From Aestuariirhabdus haliotis (lineage in GTDB: Bacteria; Pseudomonadota; Gammaproteobacteria; Pseudomonadales; Aestuariirhabdaceae): a stretch of 35,169 nucleotides of DNA. The position numbers and the translations under genes are program-made. The stretch covers positions 1 through 35,169 of the forward strand of contig NZ_JAKSDZ010000031.1 of NCBI RefSeq assembly GCF_023509475.1. Direction: 5' to 3'. This document shows positions 27,392 through 35,152 of this stretch, piece by piece. Numbering within the stretch: position 1 is the first letter of the stretch; each line of letters starts with the position of its first letter. A model generated the notes under the pieces. The model was not told where the DNA came from and made no database searches. It was given only the letters and a program-made list of their open reading frames with translations.

Positions 27392-28276
27392 ATGAGTCGA
27401 TCATCGATGTTTTCTCCTGCTATCAACACTGCCTGCCAAAAGAGGGGATCAAAGGAACACCCCGTCACGGGGGCAATAGTGATAAGCCTGTTTTTATTAA
27501 GCGCTTTAATCCCGCTACGCGCCCTTGCCGCCAATATTGTGTTATTGACCAATAGCGAATGGCCGCCCTATTTCAGTGAAGGACAGAAACACTACGGCAT
27601 TGGCTCTCATATTGTTACCGAAGCCTTCGCCCTGGAGGGAATCGAGGTTGAATTTCGCTTCTTCCCCCCTCGCCGCGCGCTGGAATTGGCCAAAAACGGT
27701 GATTTCGACGGCACCGTCGGCTGGCAGCTAAACGAGGAACGCAAACAATTCCTGATTGCCAGCGACACCATCTGGAAAACCGATTGGGTCTTCTTTCACC
27801 TCAAATCCACCCAATTTGACTGGAACAGCTTTTACGACCTGGGCGACCTGCGAATAGGCGGCACCGTGGGTTATATGTACACCCCGGAATTTCAACAGGC
27901 GGAGCGAACGGGCCTATTCAGTCTGGACCGCGGGCCATCGGACGATCAGGGTATGAAAAAGCTTATGGCCAGGCGCTTCGATATATTTCCGCAAATCAAA
28001 GAGATCGGCTATTACCAGGCCTCCCGTCTCTTTACTCCGGAACAACGCGCCCTGCTGACCCATCACCCCAAAGCCTTTGGTCACCATAAAGACCAGCTGC
28101 TCTTATCCAACAAAAACAAGGACAGTGCGCAATTGATGGAGCGCTTCAATAGAGGGCTGAAAAAGCTTCGTGACAGCGGCAAGATGCAAGCATTCTTTGA
28201 TGCTCTGGAGCGTGGCGAGTACAATCTCCCCACTGATAGTTCTTCACCTTCTGGAACCCTAGATGCAACTGAATGA
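27392..28276 (+). CDS. Periplasmic solute-binding protein, family 3
   Basis: A protein of about 294 residues with a signal peptide-like hydrophobic segment (GAIVISLFLLSALIPLRALA) that ends at an Ala-x-Ala site. The mature part opens ANIVLLTNSEWPPYF and has GTVGWQ and GGTVGYMYTPEF, the usual layout of amino-acid-type binding proteins. No transporter genes are adjacent, so it may work with a distant ABC system or as a sensor, as many orphan members do. AGGAG eight bases before the ATG at 27392 decides the start; an upstream TTG is open in frame. The end overlaps the next gene by 14 bases. Confidence 0.82.
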   Translation: MSRSSMFSPAINTACQKRGSKEHPVTGAIVISLFLLSALIPLRALAANIVLLTNSEWPPYFSEGQKHYGIGSHIVTEAFALEGIEVEFRFFPPRRALELAKNGDFDGTVGWQLNEERKQFLIASDTIWKTDWVFFHLKSTQFDWNSFYDLGDLRIGGTVGYMYTPEFQQAERTGLFSLDRGPSDDQGMKKLMARRFDIFPQIKEIGYYQASRLFTPEQRALLTHHPKAFGHHKDQLLLSNKNKDSAQLMERFNRGLKKLRDSGKMQAFFDALERGEYNLPTDSSSPSGTLDATE

Positions 28277-28622
28277 CCCTTTTGGCCGTATGGCAACCAA
28301 ACGCCAACGCGAGTACGAAGTCGTCCGTGAATCCCTGCAAGGCTCCGATGTCACGACACCGGAAGCCGGTCAAGACTTGCTGAACAATATACGTCAGCGC
28401 GGCAAATGGATGATGGGACTGGCTGTCCCGGTGGCCCTGGTGCCTTCTGTTATTGTCCCGCAGTTTGCCCTGGCCTTTATTGTCACCGGCGTCCTCTTTA
28501 TCGCCTGGACCTTTACCACTACCCGCAACGGCTTGCGTTATGTGCAGCGGTATATTGATGAAGAGTTGTCAGCCCCACCGGCCTCAGGCGAGGAATCTGC
28601 GTCTGAGACCGGCTCTGCCTGA
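28263..28622 (+). CDS. Small two-helix membrane protein
   Basis: A 119-residue protein with a charged N-terminus (about 1-48), two closely spaced hydrophobic segments (about 49-65 and 68-86) and a Ser/Ala/Glu-rich tail. The function is not recognisable. It overlaps the end of the solute-binding protein gene by 14 bases, which suggests coupled translation. A start at the next ATG (28290) is possible. Confidence 0.65.
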   Translation: MQLNDPFGRMATKRQREYEVVRESLQGSDVTTPEAGQDLLNNIRQRGKWMMGLAVPVALVPSVIVPQFALAFIVTGVLFIAWTFTTTRNGLRYVQRYIDEELSAPPASGEESASETGSA

Positions 28623-28686
28623 TTTAATACCCCGTTTTTTTGTATTGGCTGAAACGAGCAGGTATTCATATCCGGCCAAGAGTTTT

Positions 28687-29073
28687 CTATAGCTCTGGTG
28701 ATCCATTTGAATACCTATTTTTTTGATACCCACCAAAGAGTGAAATACTAAAAAAATCATCGGATCTGCCAGAACTTGGGGTGAGCACCAGTCCATCTAA
28801 CTGACCTTGATTGTATTGAGCATACCGATGAAGGGAATAACAACCCCAAAAACCACATTCGCCACCGCATACTGTCTGGTATGCTGAACCGGTAAAAGGG
28901 GTTTCACTTCCGCGCTCGTATACAACCCGTTCCCTGATTTCCAAATCGACATCGATATCTTTTGCATCGCTTAACAGAACACGGCAATAGATCAAATCAG
29001 CGGCTAGTATAAACAGCGGAATAAGTATGCAAGCCGATACGGCCAATACTGTTTTTTTAAGAGATATTGTCAT
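28687..29073 (-). CDS. Membrane-anchored protein with MORN-like segment
   Basis: A protein of about 128 residues with an N-terminal hydrophobic anchor or signal (VLAVSACILIPLFILAADLIY). An outward-facing domain follows in which ETPFTGSAYQ ... YAQYNQGQLDG resembles MORN-type (MORN_2) repeats, with a cysteine-rich piece CGGECGFWGC between. The frame starts from GTG at 29097, but the ATG at 29073 gives a normal anchor. No strong ribosome site is seen. AT-rich region, no clear partner. Confidence 0.55.
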   Translation of the reverse strand: MTISLKKTVLAVSACILIPLFILAADLIYCRVLLSDAKDIDVDLEIRERVVYERGSETPFTGSAYQTVCGGECGFWGCYSLHRYAQYNQGQLDGLVLTPSSGRSDDFFSISLFGGYQKNRYSNGSPEL

Positions 29074-29225
29074 AAATTGATTAGTACACAAGGGCACTAA
29101 AAAGTTCGTTGCTTACCCAGATTAACTCATATTAATTCCGAGCACCCTTGGCCGGTGGGGTGGGTATTGACGGAGCTTGTTTTTATCGAATGATTCATTG
29201 ATCTCGTGACCCGGAACTGGACCAC

Positions 29226-29867
29226 TTAGCAGAAACCGATTAGCGACATCACCTGATTGATATTTCTGAGATCATAAACGGACTGAGCGTGTTCTATACG
29301 ACTACCGACCAGCACGAAATTATAACCGAGCTCGCTACTGGCTTTTTTATCCCAGGCTGCATCACCAAAATAGGTGACACTGTGCTTTGCATCTACATGC
29401 GCCCTTTGGATTGCGGCCTTCATGATCTCTGCTCTTGAGTAGTGATCATTGGATGAGGCAATAGCAATGCCGGAAACATCGATACCTGCGGATTGAAGCT
29501 TTAATGTTGCCGATTCTTTCCACCCCCCTGTTGCAATAGAGAGGCTTGCCGCTTCATGTGCCTTTAAGTATTTGATTAACGCTGAGGCTCCAGCTATTTC
29601 ATTAACAGGGTTCTGTGATACATACCTGTTCAGTTTTGCTATAAAGCGATGCTTTACAGAGCGATGAATTTGTTCAAGGTTTTCAGTAATCCCCTGCCTA
29701 TACAAGTGCTCATTGAGGATCCCTGCATCAGAAACATGCTTATAGCCATCCCAGTTTGAATCTATTTTATGGCCAAGAACCTCTGAAACTGCCGCGACAA
29801 AGCATTCTTCATCGAAGTCGTATGATTCAATCAGGGTTCCATCAACATCAAACATTATATGATGCAA
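29226..29867 (-). CDS. HAD-family hydrolase, TTG start
   Basis: A protein of about 213 residues with the HAD motifs FDVDGT (nucleophile Asp7, acid Asp9), SIATGG (motif II), a Lys region around HYSRAE and FGDAAWD (motif IV). Likely a small-molecule phosphatase or phosphoglucomutase-like enzyme, with a helical cap between motifs I and II. The start is inferred at TTG (29867): AAGGAGGTGAT, fully complementary to the 16S rRNA tail, lies five bases upstream. The first ATG is four codons later, and the frame is open to 29924. Confidence 0.82.
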   Translation of the reverse strand: MHHIMFDVDGTLIESYDFDEECFVAAVSEVLGHKIDSNWDGYKHVSDAGILNEHLYRQGITENLEQIHRSVKHRFIAKLNRYVSQNPVNEIAGASALIKYLKAHEAASLSIATGGWKESATLKLQSAGIDVSGIAIASSNDHYSRAEIMKAAIQRAHVDAKHSVTYFGDAAWDKKASSELGYNFVLVGSRIEHAQSVYDLRNINQVMSLIGFC

Positions 29868-30113
29868 TATCACCTCCTTAGCGATATAAGAGCACTGAGG
29901 AAAAAGTCTACCAAAGTCCGACACCCAGATTCCGCATACCCTGGTAATATGTGCCCGCTATTCCATGAACTCTATTCAGATCAATCAATATTTAGCATCA
30001 GGTAAGCCAGACTGCGGGGTCCACACCAAAATTGATACTCTACCCATACCTATTAATAAAAATCCATGTAAGGCGACTCGGGGGTTCTTAAAAAATGCCA
30101 CCTGAACGCCCTG

Positions 30114-30797
30114 CTAGACAATACCTCTACGACGCCTATAAACAAACCACCCGTAAAGGCCTACCAGAACCGGGGATGACAGGATTGAAAAATAGGTAAT
30201 CAGCAAAAGGATCGTATAGGCACTGTCGTTTGCCGACCTCTCATGTTCCTCCAAGCCGGCCATCAGTTTAAAAACCACATGCTCCAGGTTTAAGGCTGCC
30301 AACACGGCGACTATTAGGGTTAGCGGCAGTAGTGTGGCAACAATAACGCAAAAGCCTGACAAGCGAGCCACCGACTTCAGGTACTTGAACAACAAGGCTA
30401 CCCGCCAGATAGCGACCACAGCCAGAAACCAGACATTTGCCAGCTGCGCCGATTGCAGCGACATAAACCGCTCAACCGGTATGGCATAGAGGATTGCCGG
30501 CGGCGATGTTAGAGAGACAAAGAGCAGTACATTCTTATAGCTCCAGTTGGCGGGCTTCAAGGGTAATATGATGACCCAGAGTATAAAGGCCAGGACGAAA
30601 ATATAGCCCACAGAGCCTAATCCCATATATTGCCAAAGATCAGCCCTGGGGTTATCCCAGTACCGCCCAACACCACATAACCACGTAACCCCTATACCAA
30701 AAGCCAGGTATCCGTTAAACAGGGATAGATCCAGCTTGAACTGACGGAAGGTTAATAGCTTGATTTCGTCCGAAAGGATTTTTCTTAACTGAGTGAT
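30114..30797 (-). CDS. Multi-helix membrane protein, apparent ATC start
   Basis: Unknown function. The first canonical ATG is at 30626 (170 residues, about four helices). The frame is open for 57 further codons upstream to the codon ATC at 30797, seven bases after a good ribosome site (AGGAAGG, 30805-30811), and a stop lies just before that. The added residues look coding: they include another hydrophobic segment (YLAFGIGVTWLCGVG) followed by GRYWDNPRADLWQYMGLG, which runs smoothly into the ATG-start part. No ATG, GTG or TTG occurs in the extension. Either ATC is used or the original ATG was lost. The conservative call is 30114-30626. Confidence 0.6.
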   Translation of the reverse strand: MTQLRKILSDEIKLLTFRQFKLDLSLFNGYLAFGIGVTWLCGVGRYWDNPRADLWQYMGLGSVGYIFVLAFILWVIILPLKPANWSYKNVLLFVSLTSPPAILYAIPVERFMSLQSAQLANVWFLAVVAIWRVALLFKYLKSVARLSGFCVIVATLLPLTLIVAVLAALNLEHVVFKLMAGLEEHERSANDSAYTILLLITYFSILSSPVLVGLYGWFVYRRRRGIV

Positions 30798-30845
30798 AGA
30801 GAGGCCTTCCTATGGTTCTGAACTTTGGATTTAATTCCACACTCT

Positions 30846-31454
30846 TTAAATCTCAAGATGATATGAAGAATAAATCAGGATACCAACAAAGATAAGAACT
30901 ACACTCACTGTCGCCCGTTTCGTATTTTTATAAGCCTTTTCTCCAGACTTCACAACCTGCCACTCTTTTTTTAGCAAGTCTTGAGATAACCGAACAACAT
31001 CATTGATTAGATTCTTGATTTCATACTTGTTAGACATCGAATCAGGGTCTGATAAATGTTCTTTCGCCTTTTCTAATTTACTAATTAGCTCGGAATCTTC
31101 CTCTCTGTTTAGCCGCAAGAGAACCCGATATCGACACTCATCAAATGTCATCAAGTCACGCCTTGATGACTTATGAAAATCCTCCAGCCAATCCGTCCCT
31201 TCAAACGCATTCTCTTTTGCATTTTCCCGAATCTGAATTAGCTGCCATGAATTAGAAATTCTATCAATGCATGAGGTGATTTTTGATATATCATCCCTTA
31301 ATGAATCAATCCAGTCCTGGCGAAACTCTGAAATTTTCCCCTCTTTTTGATTGATAAGAGAAACAAATGAAAAGATGCCAGTGAGCGTTGCCGCTACAAC
31401 GCCGCCTAAAGCAATAAACACCGTGTTTGGTAATTCAGCAATCTGTACGTCCAT
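30846..31454 (-). CDS. Membrane protein with central coiled coil
   Basis: A 202-residue protein with hydrophobic segments at both ends (TVFIALGGVVAATLTGIFSF and ATVSVVLIFVGILIYSSYHL). They are separated by about 140 charged, helical residues (FRQDWIDSLRDDISKI ... LINDVVRLSQDLLKKEW). Family not recognised. The base composition is visibly more AT-rich than the metabolic genes to the left, suggesting acquired DNA. GGAGG lies 13 bases before the ATG, rather far. Confidence 0.65.
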   Translation of the reverse strand: MDVQIAELPNTVFIALGGVVAATLTGIFSFVSLINQKEGKISEFRQDWIDSLRDDISKITSCIDRISNSWQLIQIRENAKENAFEGTDWLEDFHKSSRRDLMTFDECRYRVLLRLNREEDSELISKLEKAKEHLSDPDSMSNKYEIKNLINDVVRLSQDLLKKEWQVVKSGEKAYKNTKRATVSVVLIFVGILIYSSYHLEI

Positions 31455-31617
31455 ATAGTATCTCTAGCCTCCATTCCTGAAATACAAATACGAGAATTTA
31501 ACAAATCATCAACGTCATTTAACGGGCAATAAGGGCTCTGCTCCCTAATTGTTTCTTACTTTGAATATAACATAAGACTTGTAGCTGACTGAACGTTTCC
31601 AACTGCGCACAGTAGTC

Positions 31618-32454
31618 TTACTCAGGGGTAACCTTAACGTGGTTTAGCCACTCTCTCGGTGAAAGACCACATTGCGCTTTAAATGCCCGCGATAAAGCTG
31701 ATTCGCTTTTATACCCCGCTTCCTCCGCCACCAATTTTAAGGACTGCCCGCTTTTAATCCATTTCTGCACCAAGCCAATTCGCCAGCGCTGTAAATACCT
31801 GGCAGGGGTTTCGCCCAGGGTTTCGCGAAAGGCATTCGAAAATGCGCTACGTGACATATGTGCCTCGGCGGCCAGGCTTGCAACAGTCCAGTCAACTTCG
31901 GGGTTTTCATGTATCGCGACGATTGCCCGGCGCAATTTCTCATTAGCCAGCCCCGCAAGCATTCCTACTTTGGCAGCACCTTGCTCCATAAATTCTCTTA
32001 AAAACTGCACCATCAGTACTTCAAAAAGCCGATCCAATACCACCTGGCGGCCACAATTGCAGGCACTGGCCTCGGCGAAGAGTAATGACACAACTTGCTC
32101 GCAATGGGGCAGTGATGCGAGAGGTGAACAAAAGCTGTCAGGCAAAGCGTTGGCAATGGGATTGGCTTGTTCTCCCTCGAAGGATAGGTTCGCACAAAGA
32201 AAATCAGCGCCGGCCTCATTATCGGTAACAAAATGCCTGGGCAATGGCCTGGGGTAAAAGAGCAAACTGGGCTGCTCCACTGCGTAAGCTTTCTTGGTGC
32301 CGTGCCAAACTTCCACGTTACCGGAACGAATCAAATGCAATTGCCCTGAGGATGCCGCCAGCTCTACGGCATTACGGCCGCACAAAGCGCCGGACTGAAA
32401 GTGCTGCGCCCTAAGCGAGAAGTGTTCAAACAAAGAAGCTAGACGATCAACCAT
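31618..32454 (-). CDS. AraC-family regulator with cupin-like sensor domain
   Basis: A protein of about 278 residues with an N-terminal cupin-type ligand domain and a C-terminal double HTH (about 175-275; DWTVASLAAEAHMSRSAFSNAF and LKLVAEEAGYKSESALSRAF, followed by GLSPREW). Several cysteines are seen in the sensor part (GALCGR, FLCANL, DSFCS, SACNCGR), which could matter if it senses oxidants or electrophiles. It is divergent from ohr, so it most likely controls ohr and the hydrolase beyond it. The start at 32454 was chosen over the upstream ATG (32493) because the latter would run through the palindrome at 32478. Confidence 0.88.
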   Translation of the reverse strand: MVDRLASLFEHFSLRAQHFQSGALCGRNAVELAASSGQLHLIRSGNVEVWHGTKKAYAVEQPSLLFYPRPLPRHFVTDNEAGADFLCANLSFEGEQANPIANALPDSFCSPLASLPHCEQVVSLLFAEASACNCGRQVVLDRLFEVLMVQFLREFMEQGAAKVGMLAGLANEKLRRAIVAIHENPEVDWTVASLAAEAHMSRSAFSNAFRETLGETPARYLQRWRIGLVQKWIKSGQSLKLVAEEAGYKSESALSRAFKAQCGLSPREWLNHVKVTPE

Positions 32455-32477
32455 AAAATACGCCTGCAATGTTTTGC

Positions 32478-32500
32478 GTCCTAAATGTATCATTTAAGAC
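32478..32500. promoter_or_regulatory. Candidate operator between AraC regulator and ohr
   Basis: GTCCTAAATG-TAT-CATTTAAGAC is an inverted repeat with 9 of 10 arm bases matching, placed 23 bases before the regulator start and 67 bases before the ohr ATG. Confidence 0.5.
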
Positions 32501-32567
32501 AGCTTTGTCCAGCATAATGAGCCCTCATCAACGCAAACCCACCAACAGATTTAAGAGGACTCAGATT

Positions 32568-33005
32568 ATGAAACCCGAAAAGATCGTTTACAGCGCACAA
32601 GCAATATCAACCGGAGGACGTGAGGGTTACTCAGAATCAAGCGATAAAGCGCTTGCCATAAAGCTTTCCACCCCCAAGGCATTAGGCGGTGCCGGTGGTG
32701 ATGGTACTAACCCAGAGCAGTTATTCGCAGCCGGCTATTCCGCATGCTTTCTGGGTGCGCTGAAATATGTTGCGCAAAAACAAAAAGTAGCACTGCCAGA
32801 ATCAACCAATGTCGCTGCCGAAGTAGGCATTGGCCCTGTTCCTAACGGTTTTGCCCTTGAAGTGACATTGACGATTTCAATCAACGGTGTTCCCGAAGAG
32901 CAGGCGCAAAGCCTGATAGAACAAGCCCACATAGTCTGTCCTTACTCCAACGCTACTCGCAACAATATCGATGTAAAGCTGGTGTTGAGTAAGCAAACCC
33001 AATAA
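32568..33005 (+). CDS. ohr: Organic hydroperoxide resistance protein (Ohr/OsmC family)
   Basis: A 145-residue thiol peroxidase that reduces organic and fatty-acid hydroperoxides. The two redox cysteines are Cys60 in [10 protein letters not shown] and Cys124 in [11 protein letters not shown]. The N-terminal part ([16 protein letters not shown]) is typical of Ohr. AGAGGA precedes the ATG. Ohr is usually controlled by a MarR-type OhrR; here the divergent neighbour is an AraC protein, an unusual pairing. It is followed after 25 bases by the exported hydrolase gene on the same strand. Confidence 0.93.
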   Translation: MKPEKIVYSAQAISTGGREGYSESSDKALAIKLSTPKALGGAGGDGTNPEQLFAAGYSACFLGALKYVAQKQKVALPESTNVAAEVGIGPVPNGFALEVTLTISINGVPEEQAQSLIEQAHIVCPYSNATRNNIDVKLVLSKQTQ

Positions 33006-33030
33006 TTTTCTAATCAACTGGAGAGCTAAC

Positions 33031-33957
33031 ATGAAGCATCTAATACGTAGACTGGCCATTGGCATGATGGGCGCTGCATTATTGACATCGACGGCGTTTG
33101 CAGGCGATGACTACCAACGGAGTGCAAGTACAATAACCACCAAGGACAACGTAGAAATTTACTACAAAGACTGGGGCCCCAGAAATGGCGAAGTTGTGAC
33201 CTTTAGCCACGGCTGGCCACTAAGCTCCGATAGCTGGGAATCACAAATGCAATTTTTGGCTGAGCAAGGTTATCGTGTGGTAGCGCATGACCGCAGGGGC
33301 CATGGACGCTCGTCGCAACCCTGGGAAGGCAATGACATGGACCACTACGCCGACGATCTCGCCGAGGTGATCGAAACACTCAGACTGAAAGATGTCACCC
33401 TAGTCGGGTTTTCAACCGGAGGTGGAGAAGTGGCACGCTACATTGGGCGTCATGGCACAAAAAATGTGAAGCGCGCTGTATTGGTGAGTGCGGTGACACC
33501 TTTTATGCTAAAGACAGAAGACAACCCCATTGGGCTAACGTTAGATGTCTTTGATGGTATCCGAAAAGGTCACGCTGAAAACCGTTCGCAACTCTATTTG
33601 GATATTGCCTCAGGACCATTCTTTGGCTTCAATCGCCCTGGCACTAAGCCATCGGACGGTCTAGTTCAATCGTTCTGGCGACAGGGCATGATGGGTGGCG
33701 CAAAGAATACCTATGATTCGATAGCGGCATTTTCGGCAACGGATCTTCGCGGCGACCTCGCCAAGTTTGACGTACCAACTCTGGTGATACATGGCGACGA
33801 CGATCAAATTGTGCCCATTGAGCTTTCAGGCATACCTGCGGCGAAGATAGTGAAAGGCGCCAAGCTGATGATTTACACAGACGCTCCACACGGTATTACC
33901 GATACGCATAAAGATCAGCTTAATCAGGACTTGTTGAATTTCTTACAAGGGCAGTAA
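33031..33957 (+). CDS. Exported alpha/beta hydrolase, non-heme haloperoxidase type
   Basis: A 308-residue protein with a Sec signal peptide ([13 protein letters not shown], cleavage after FAF/ALA-like site near residue 24). The catalytic elbow is GFSTGGGE with Ser128, with Asp258 in HGDDDQIVP and His287 in APHGI. The closest family is the cofactor-free chloroperoxidase/arylesterase group, whose physiological job is usually ester hydrolysis or perhydrolysis. A signal peptide on this family suggests work in the periplasm. GGAG lies about 8 bases before the ATG, and the 25-base gap from ohr implies co-transcription. Confidence 0.9.
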   Translation: MKHLIRRLAIGMMGAALLTSTAFAGDDYQRSASTITTKDNVEIYYKDWGPRNGEVVTFSHGWPLSSDSWESQMQFLAEQGYRVVAHDRRGHGRSSQPWEGNDMDHYADDLAEVIETLRLKDVTLVGFSTGGGEVARYIGRHGTKNVKRAVLVSAVTPFMLKTEDNPIGLTLDVFDGIRKGHAENRSQLYLDIASGPFFGFNRPGTKPSDGLVQSFWRQGMMGGAKNTYDSIAAFSATDLRGDLAKFDVPTLVIHGDDDQIVPIELSGIPAAKIVKGAKLMIYTDAPHGITDTHKDQLNQDLLNFLQGQ

Positions 33958-33972
33958 AGAAAGCCCTAATCT

Positions 33973-34004
33973 AAAGAAGCCGGTGCTTGCATCGGCTTCT
34001 TTTT
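33973..34004 (+). terminator. Intrinsic terminator of the ohr-hydrolase operon
   Basis: AAAGAAGCCG pairs with CGGCTTCTTT (10 bp), followed directly by a T-run. It lies 16 bases after the hydrolase stop codon. Confidence 0.88.
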
Positions 34005-34123
34005 CGGCAAGCACACGGAGTGAAGCCGAAAAGTGGTGCACATGGAAGTTGAATTCGGGAACCGTCCGCTATTTTTGGGAAAACCTCACTCTGCCCCTTA
34101 AATTATTGGTCTGGTTAATGCAT

Positions 34124-34648
34124 TTATCGCACATTCCTTTCTACAAAGCTGTTTAGCTCAGAAAGCGAACGAACCACATGTAGTGACTTATTAGCCGACT
34201 GTTTCTCTAACCTCTGCAAAAAGCCATCATTCCAAAATTTCGGACAAAGTTTTAACACTTTATAGCTTTCTAGTGTTCCCTTCAGTACCGAACTTCCATC
34301 AGGCCACCCCTCAGGCTTTAAAAATAGTCCTTTTAAGAACCGTTTTGTCACTAACCAATAGGTAGTCGAGTAAGGCAATTCTATGTAGATCAATGTATCA
34401 GCTTTTTCTAAACGTCTATTAAATGAATCCAATGAATTAATTGGCCCGAAGCCTTCTATGATCCAAGCTTCAGATGAGAGAATATTCTCGTGAGCTTCAA
34501 CGTAGCTCTGTCGATCTATTTCTTCTCCATTTTCTTTATATAAAATTGAGTCTAAGGCATGCAATTCTATGCCTGTAGCTGATGCAATTTTTTTACTTAA
34601 AGTGGATTTTCCACTACCGGGCTTACCAAAAACAGCTACTTTTTTCAT
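34124..34648 (-). CDS. P-loop kinase-like protein (adenylate-kinase fold)
   Basis: A protein of about 174 residues with Walker A GKPGSGKST at 8-16, a family-typical LDSILYK segment and a Walker-B-like LIYIELP. It resembles the small AAA/adenylate-kinase-like group often labelled topology modulation protein; the true substrate is unknown. GGGAGG four to five bases before the ATG at 34648 decides the start; a TTG at 34663 is also open. AT-rich compared with the left part of the window. A 106-bp piece of this gene is duplicated at 34965-35070. Confidence 0.78.
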   Translation of the reverse strand: MKKVAVFGKPGSGKSTLSKKIASATGIELHALDSILYKENGEEIDRQSYVEAHENILSSEAWIIEGFGPINSLDSFNRRLEKADTLIYIELPYSTTYWLVTKRFLKGLFLKPEGWPDGSSVLKGTLESYKVLKLCPKFWNDGFLQRLEKQSANKSLHVVRSLSELNSFVERNVR

Positions 34649-34692
34649 TCTACCTCCCTTCAATTAGAACAAAGCACCCGAGGCAGAAACAA

Positions 34693-34717
34693 CAAACCCG
34701 CCTCTAGGGCGGGTTTG
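34693..34717. terminator. Terminator-like hairpin upstream of the kinase-like gene
   Basis: CAAACCCGCC / GGCGGGTTTG, a perfect 10-bp stem with a 5-base loop. It lies just outside the gene's 5' end, so it cannot end that gene; it may end a transcript coming from the right or be a relic. Confidence 0.6.
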
Positions 34718-34886
34718 ATAAATTAGTAACGCATCAAAAATCCCACCATTCCTATGGAATGATGATAATTCGAACTGTCTGTTGCGTAAGATTCATATTC
34801 ATTCGGTCATACTGATAGACGGGCAAGTTAATGTCAACCACGTCATCTCTGAATAATGCGGGTCAAACCTTGAGTACCAACCTTGA

Positions 34887-34955
34887 GGGTCAGACCTTAC
34901 ATTTCACACTTGGTCCGATAGTGAGAAGAGAAATGTCAAATGTAAGGCCTGACCC
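34887..34955. repeat. REP-like imperfect palindrome
   Basis: GGGTCAGACCTTACATTT (34887-34904) is an inverted repeat of AAATGTAAGGCCTGACCC (34938-34955), with one mismatch in 18. The box GGGTCARRCC also occurs at about 34860 and 35077. Sequences of this kind commonly accompany REP-associated tyrosine transposases, but none is visible in the window. Confidence 0.7.
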
Positions 34956-34964
34956 CATAAATTC

Positions 34965-35070
34965 AGAACCGTTTTGTCACTAACCAATAGGTAGTCGAGT
35001 AAGGCAATTCTATGTAGATCAATGTATCAGCTTCTTCTAAACGTCTATTAAATGAATCCAATGAGTCAAT
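34965..35070 (-). pseudogene. Duplicated internal fragment of the kinase-like gene
   Basis: It matches 34336-34441, inside the P-loop gene, with 3 differences in 106 bases and the same orientation, 629 bases away. It starts directly after the REP-like palindrome and ends before another GGGTCAGGCC box, so it is a bare gene fragment embedded in repeat sequence. It has no start, stop or Walker motif. Confidence 0.85.
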
Positions 35071-35091
35071 CTTGAGGGTCAGGCCTAATAA

Positions 35092-35152
35092 GATGACTCG
35101 CCTCCCACCCTAAACTAGGCTGAAGGTGACGAAACCCAAGAGGCGAATCATC
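35092..35152. repeat. Short inverted repeat at a possible insertion-sequence edge
   Basis: GATGACTCGCCT (35092-35103) and AGGCGAATCATC (35141-35152) are inverted copies with 11 of 12 bases matching. The second one abuts an ATG at the window end. Confidence 0.45.

Noticed and set aside
29869-29880. 16S rRNA 3' tail sequence ATCACCTCCTTA
   Set aside because: Only 12 bases match; it is the reverse complement of the HAD gene's Shine-Dalgarno, not an rRNA remnant.
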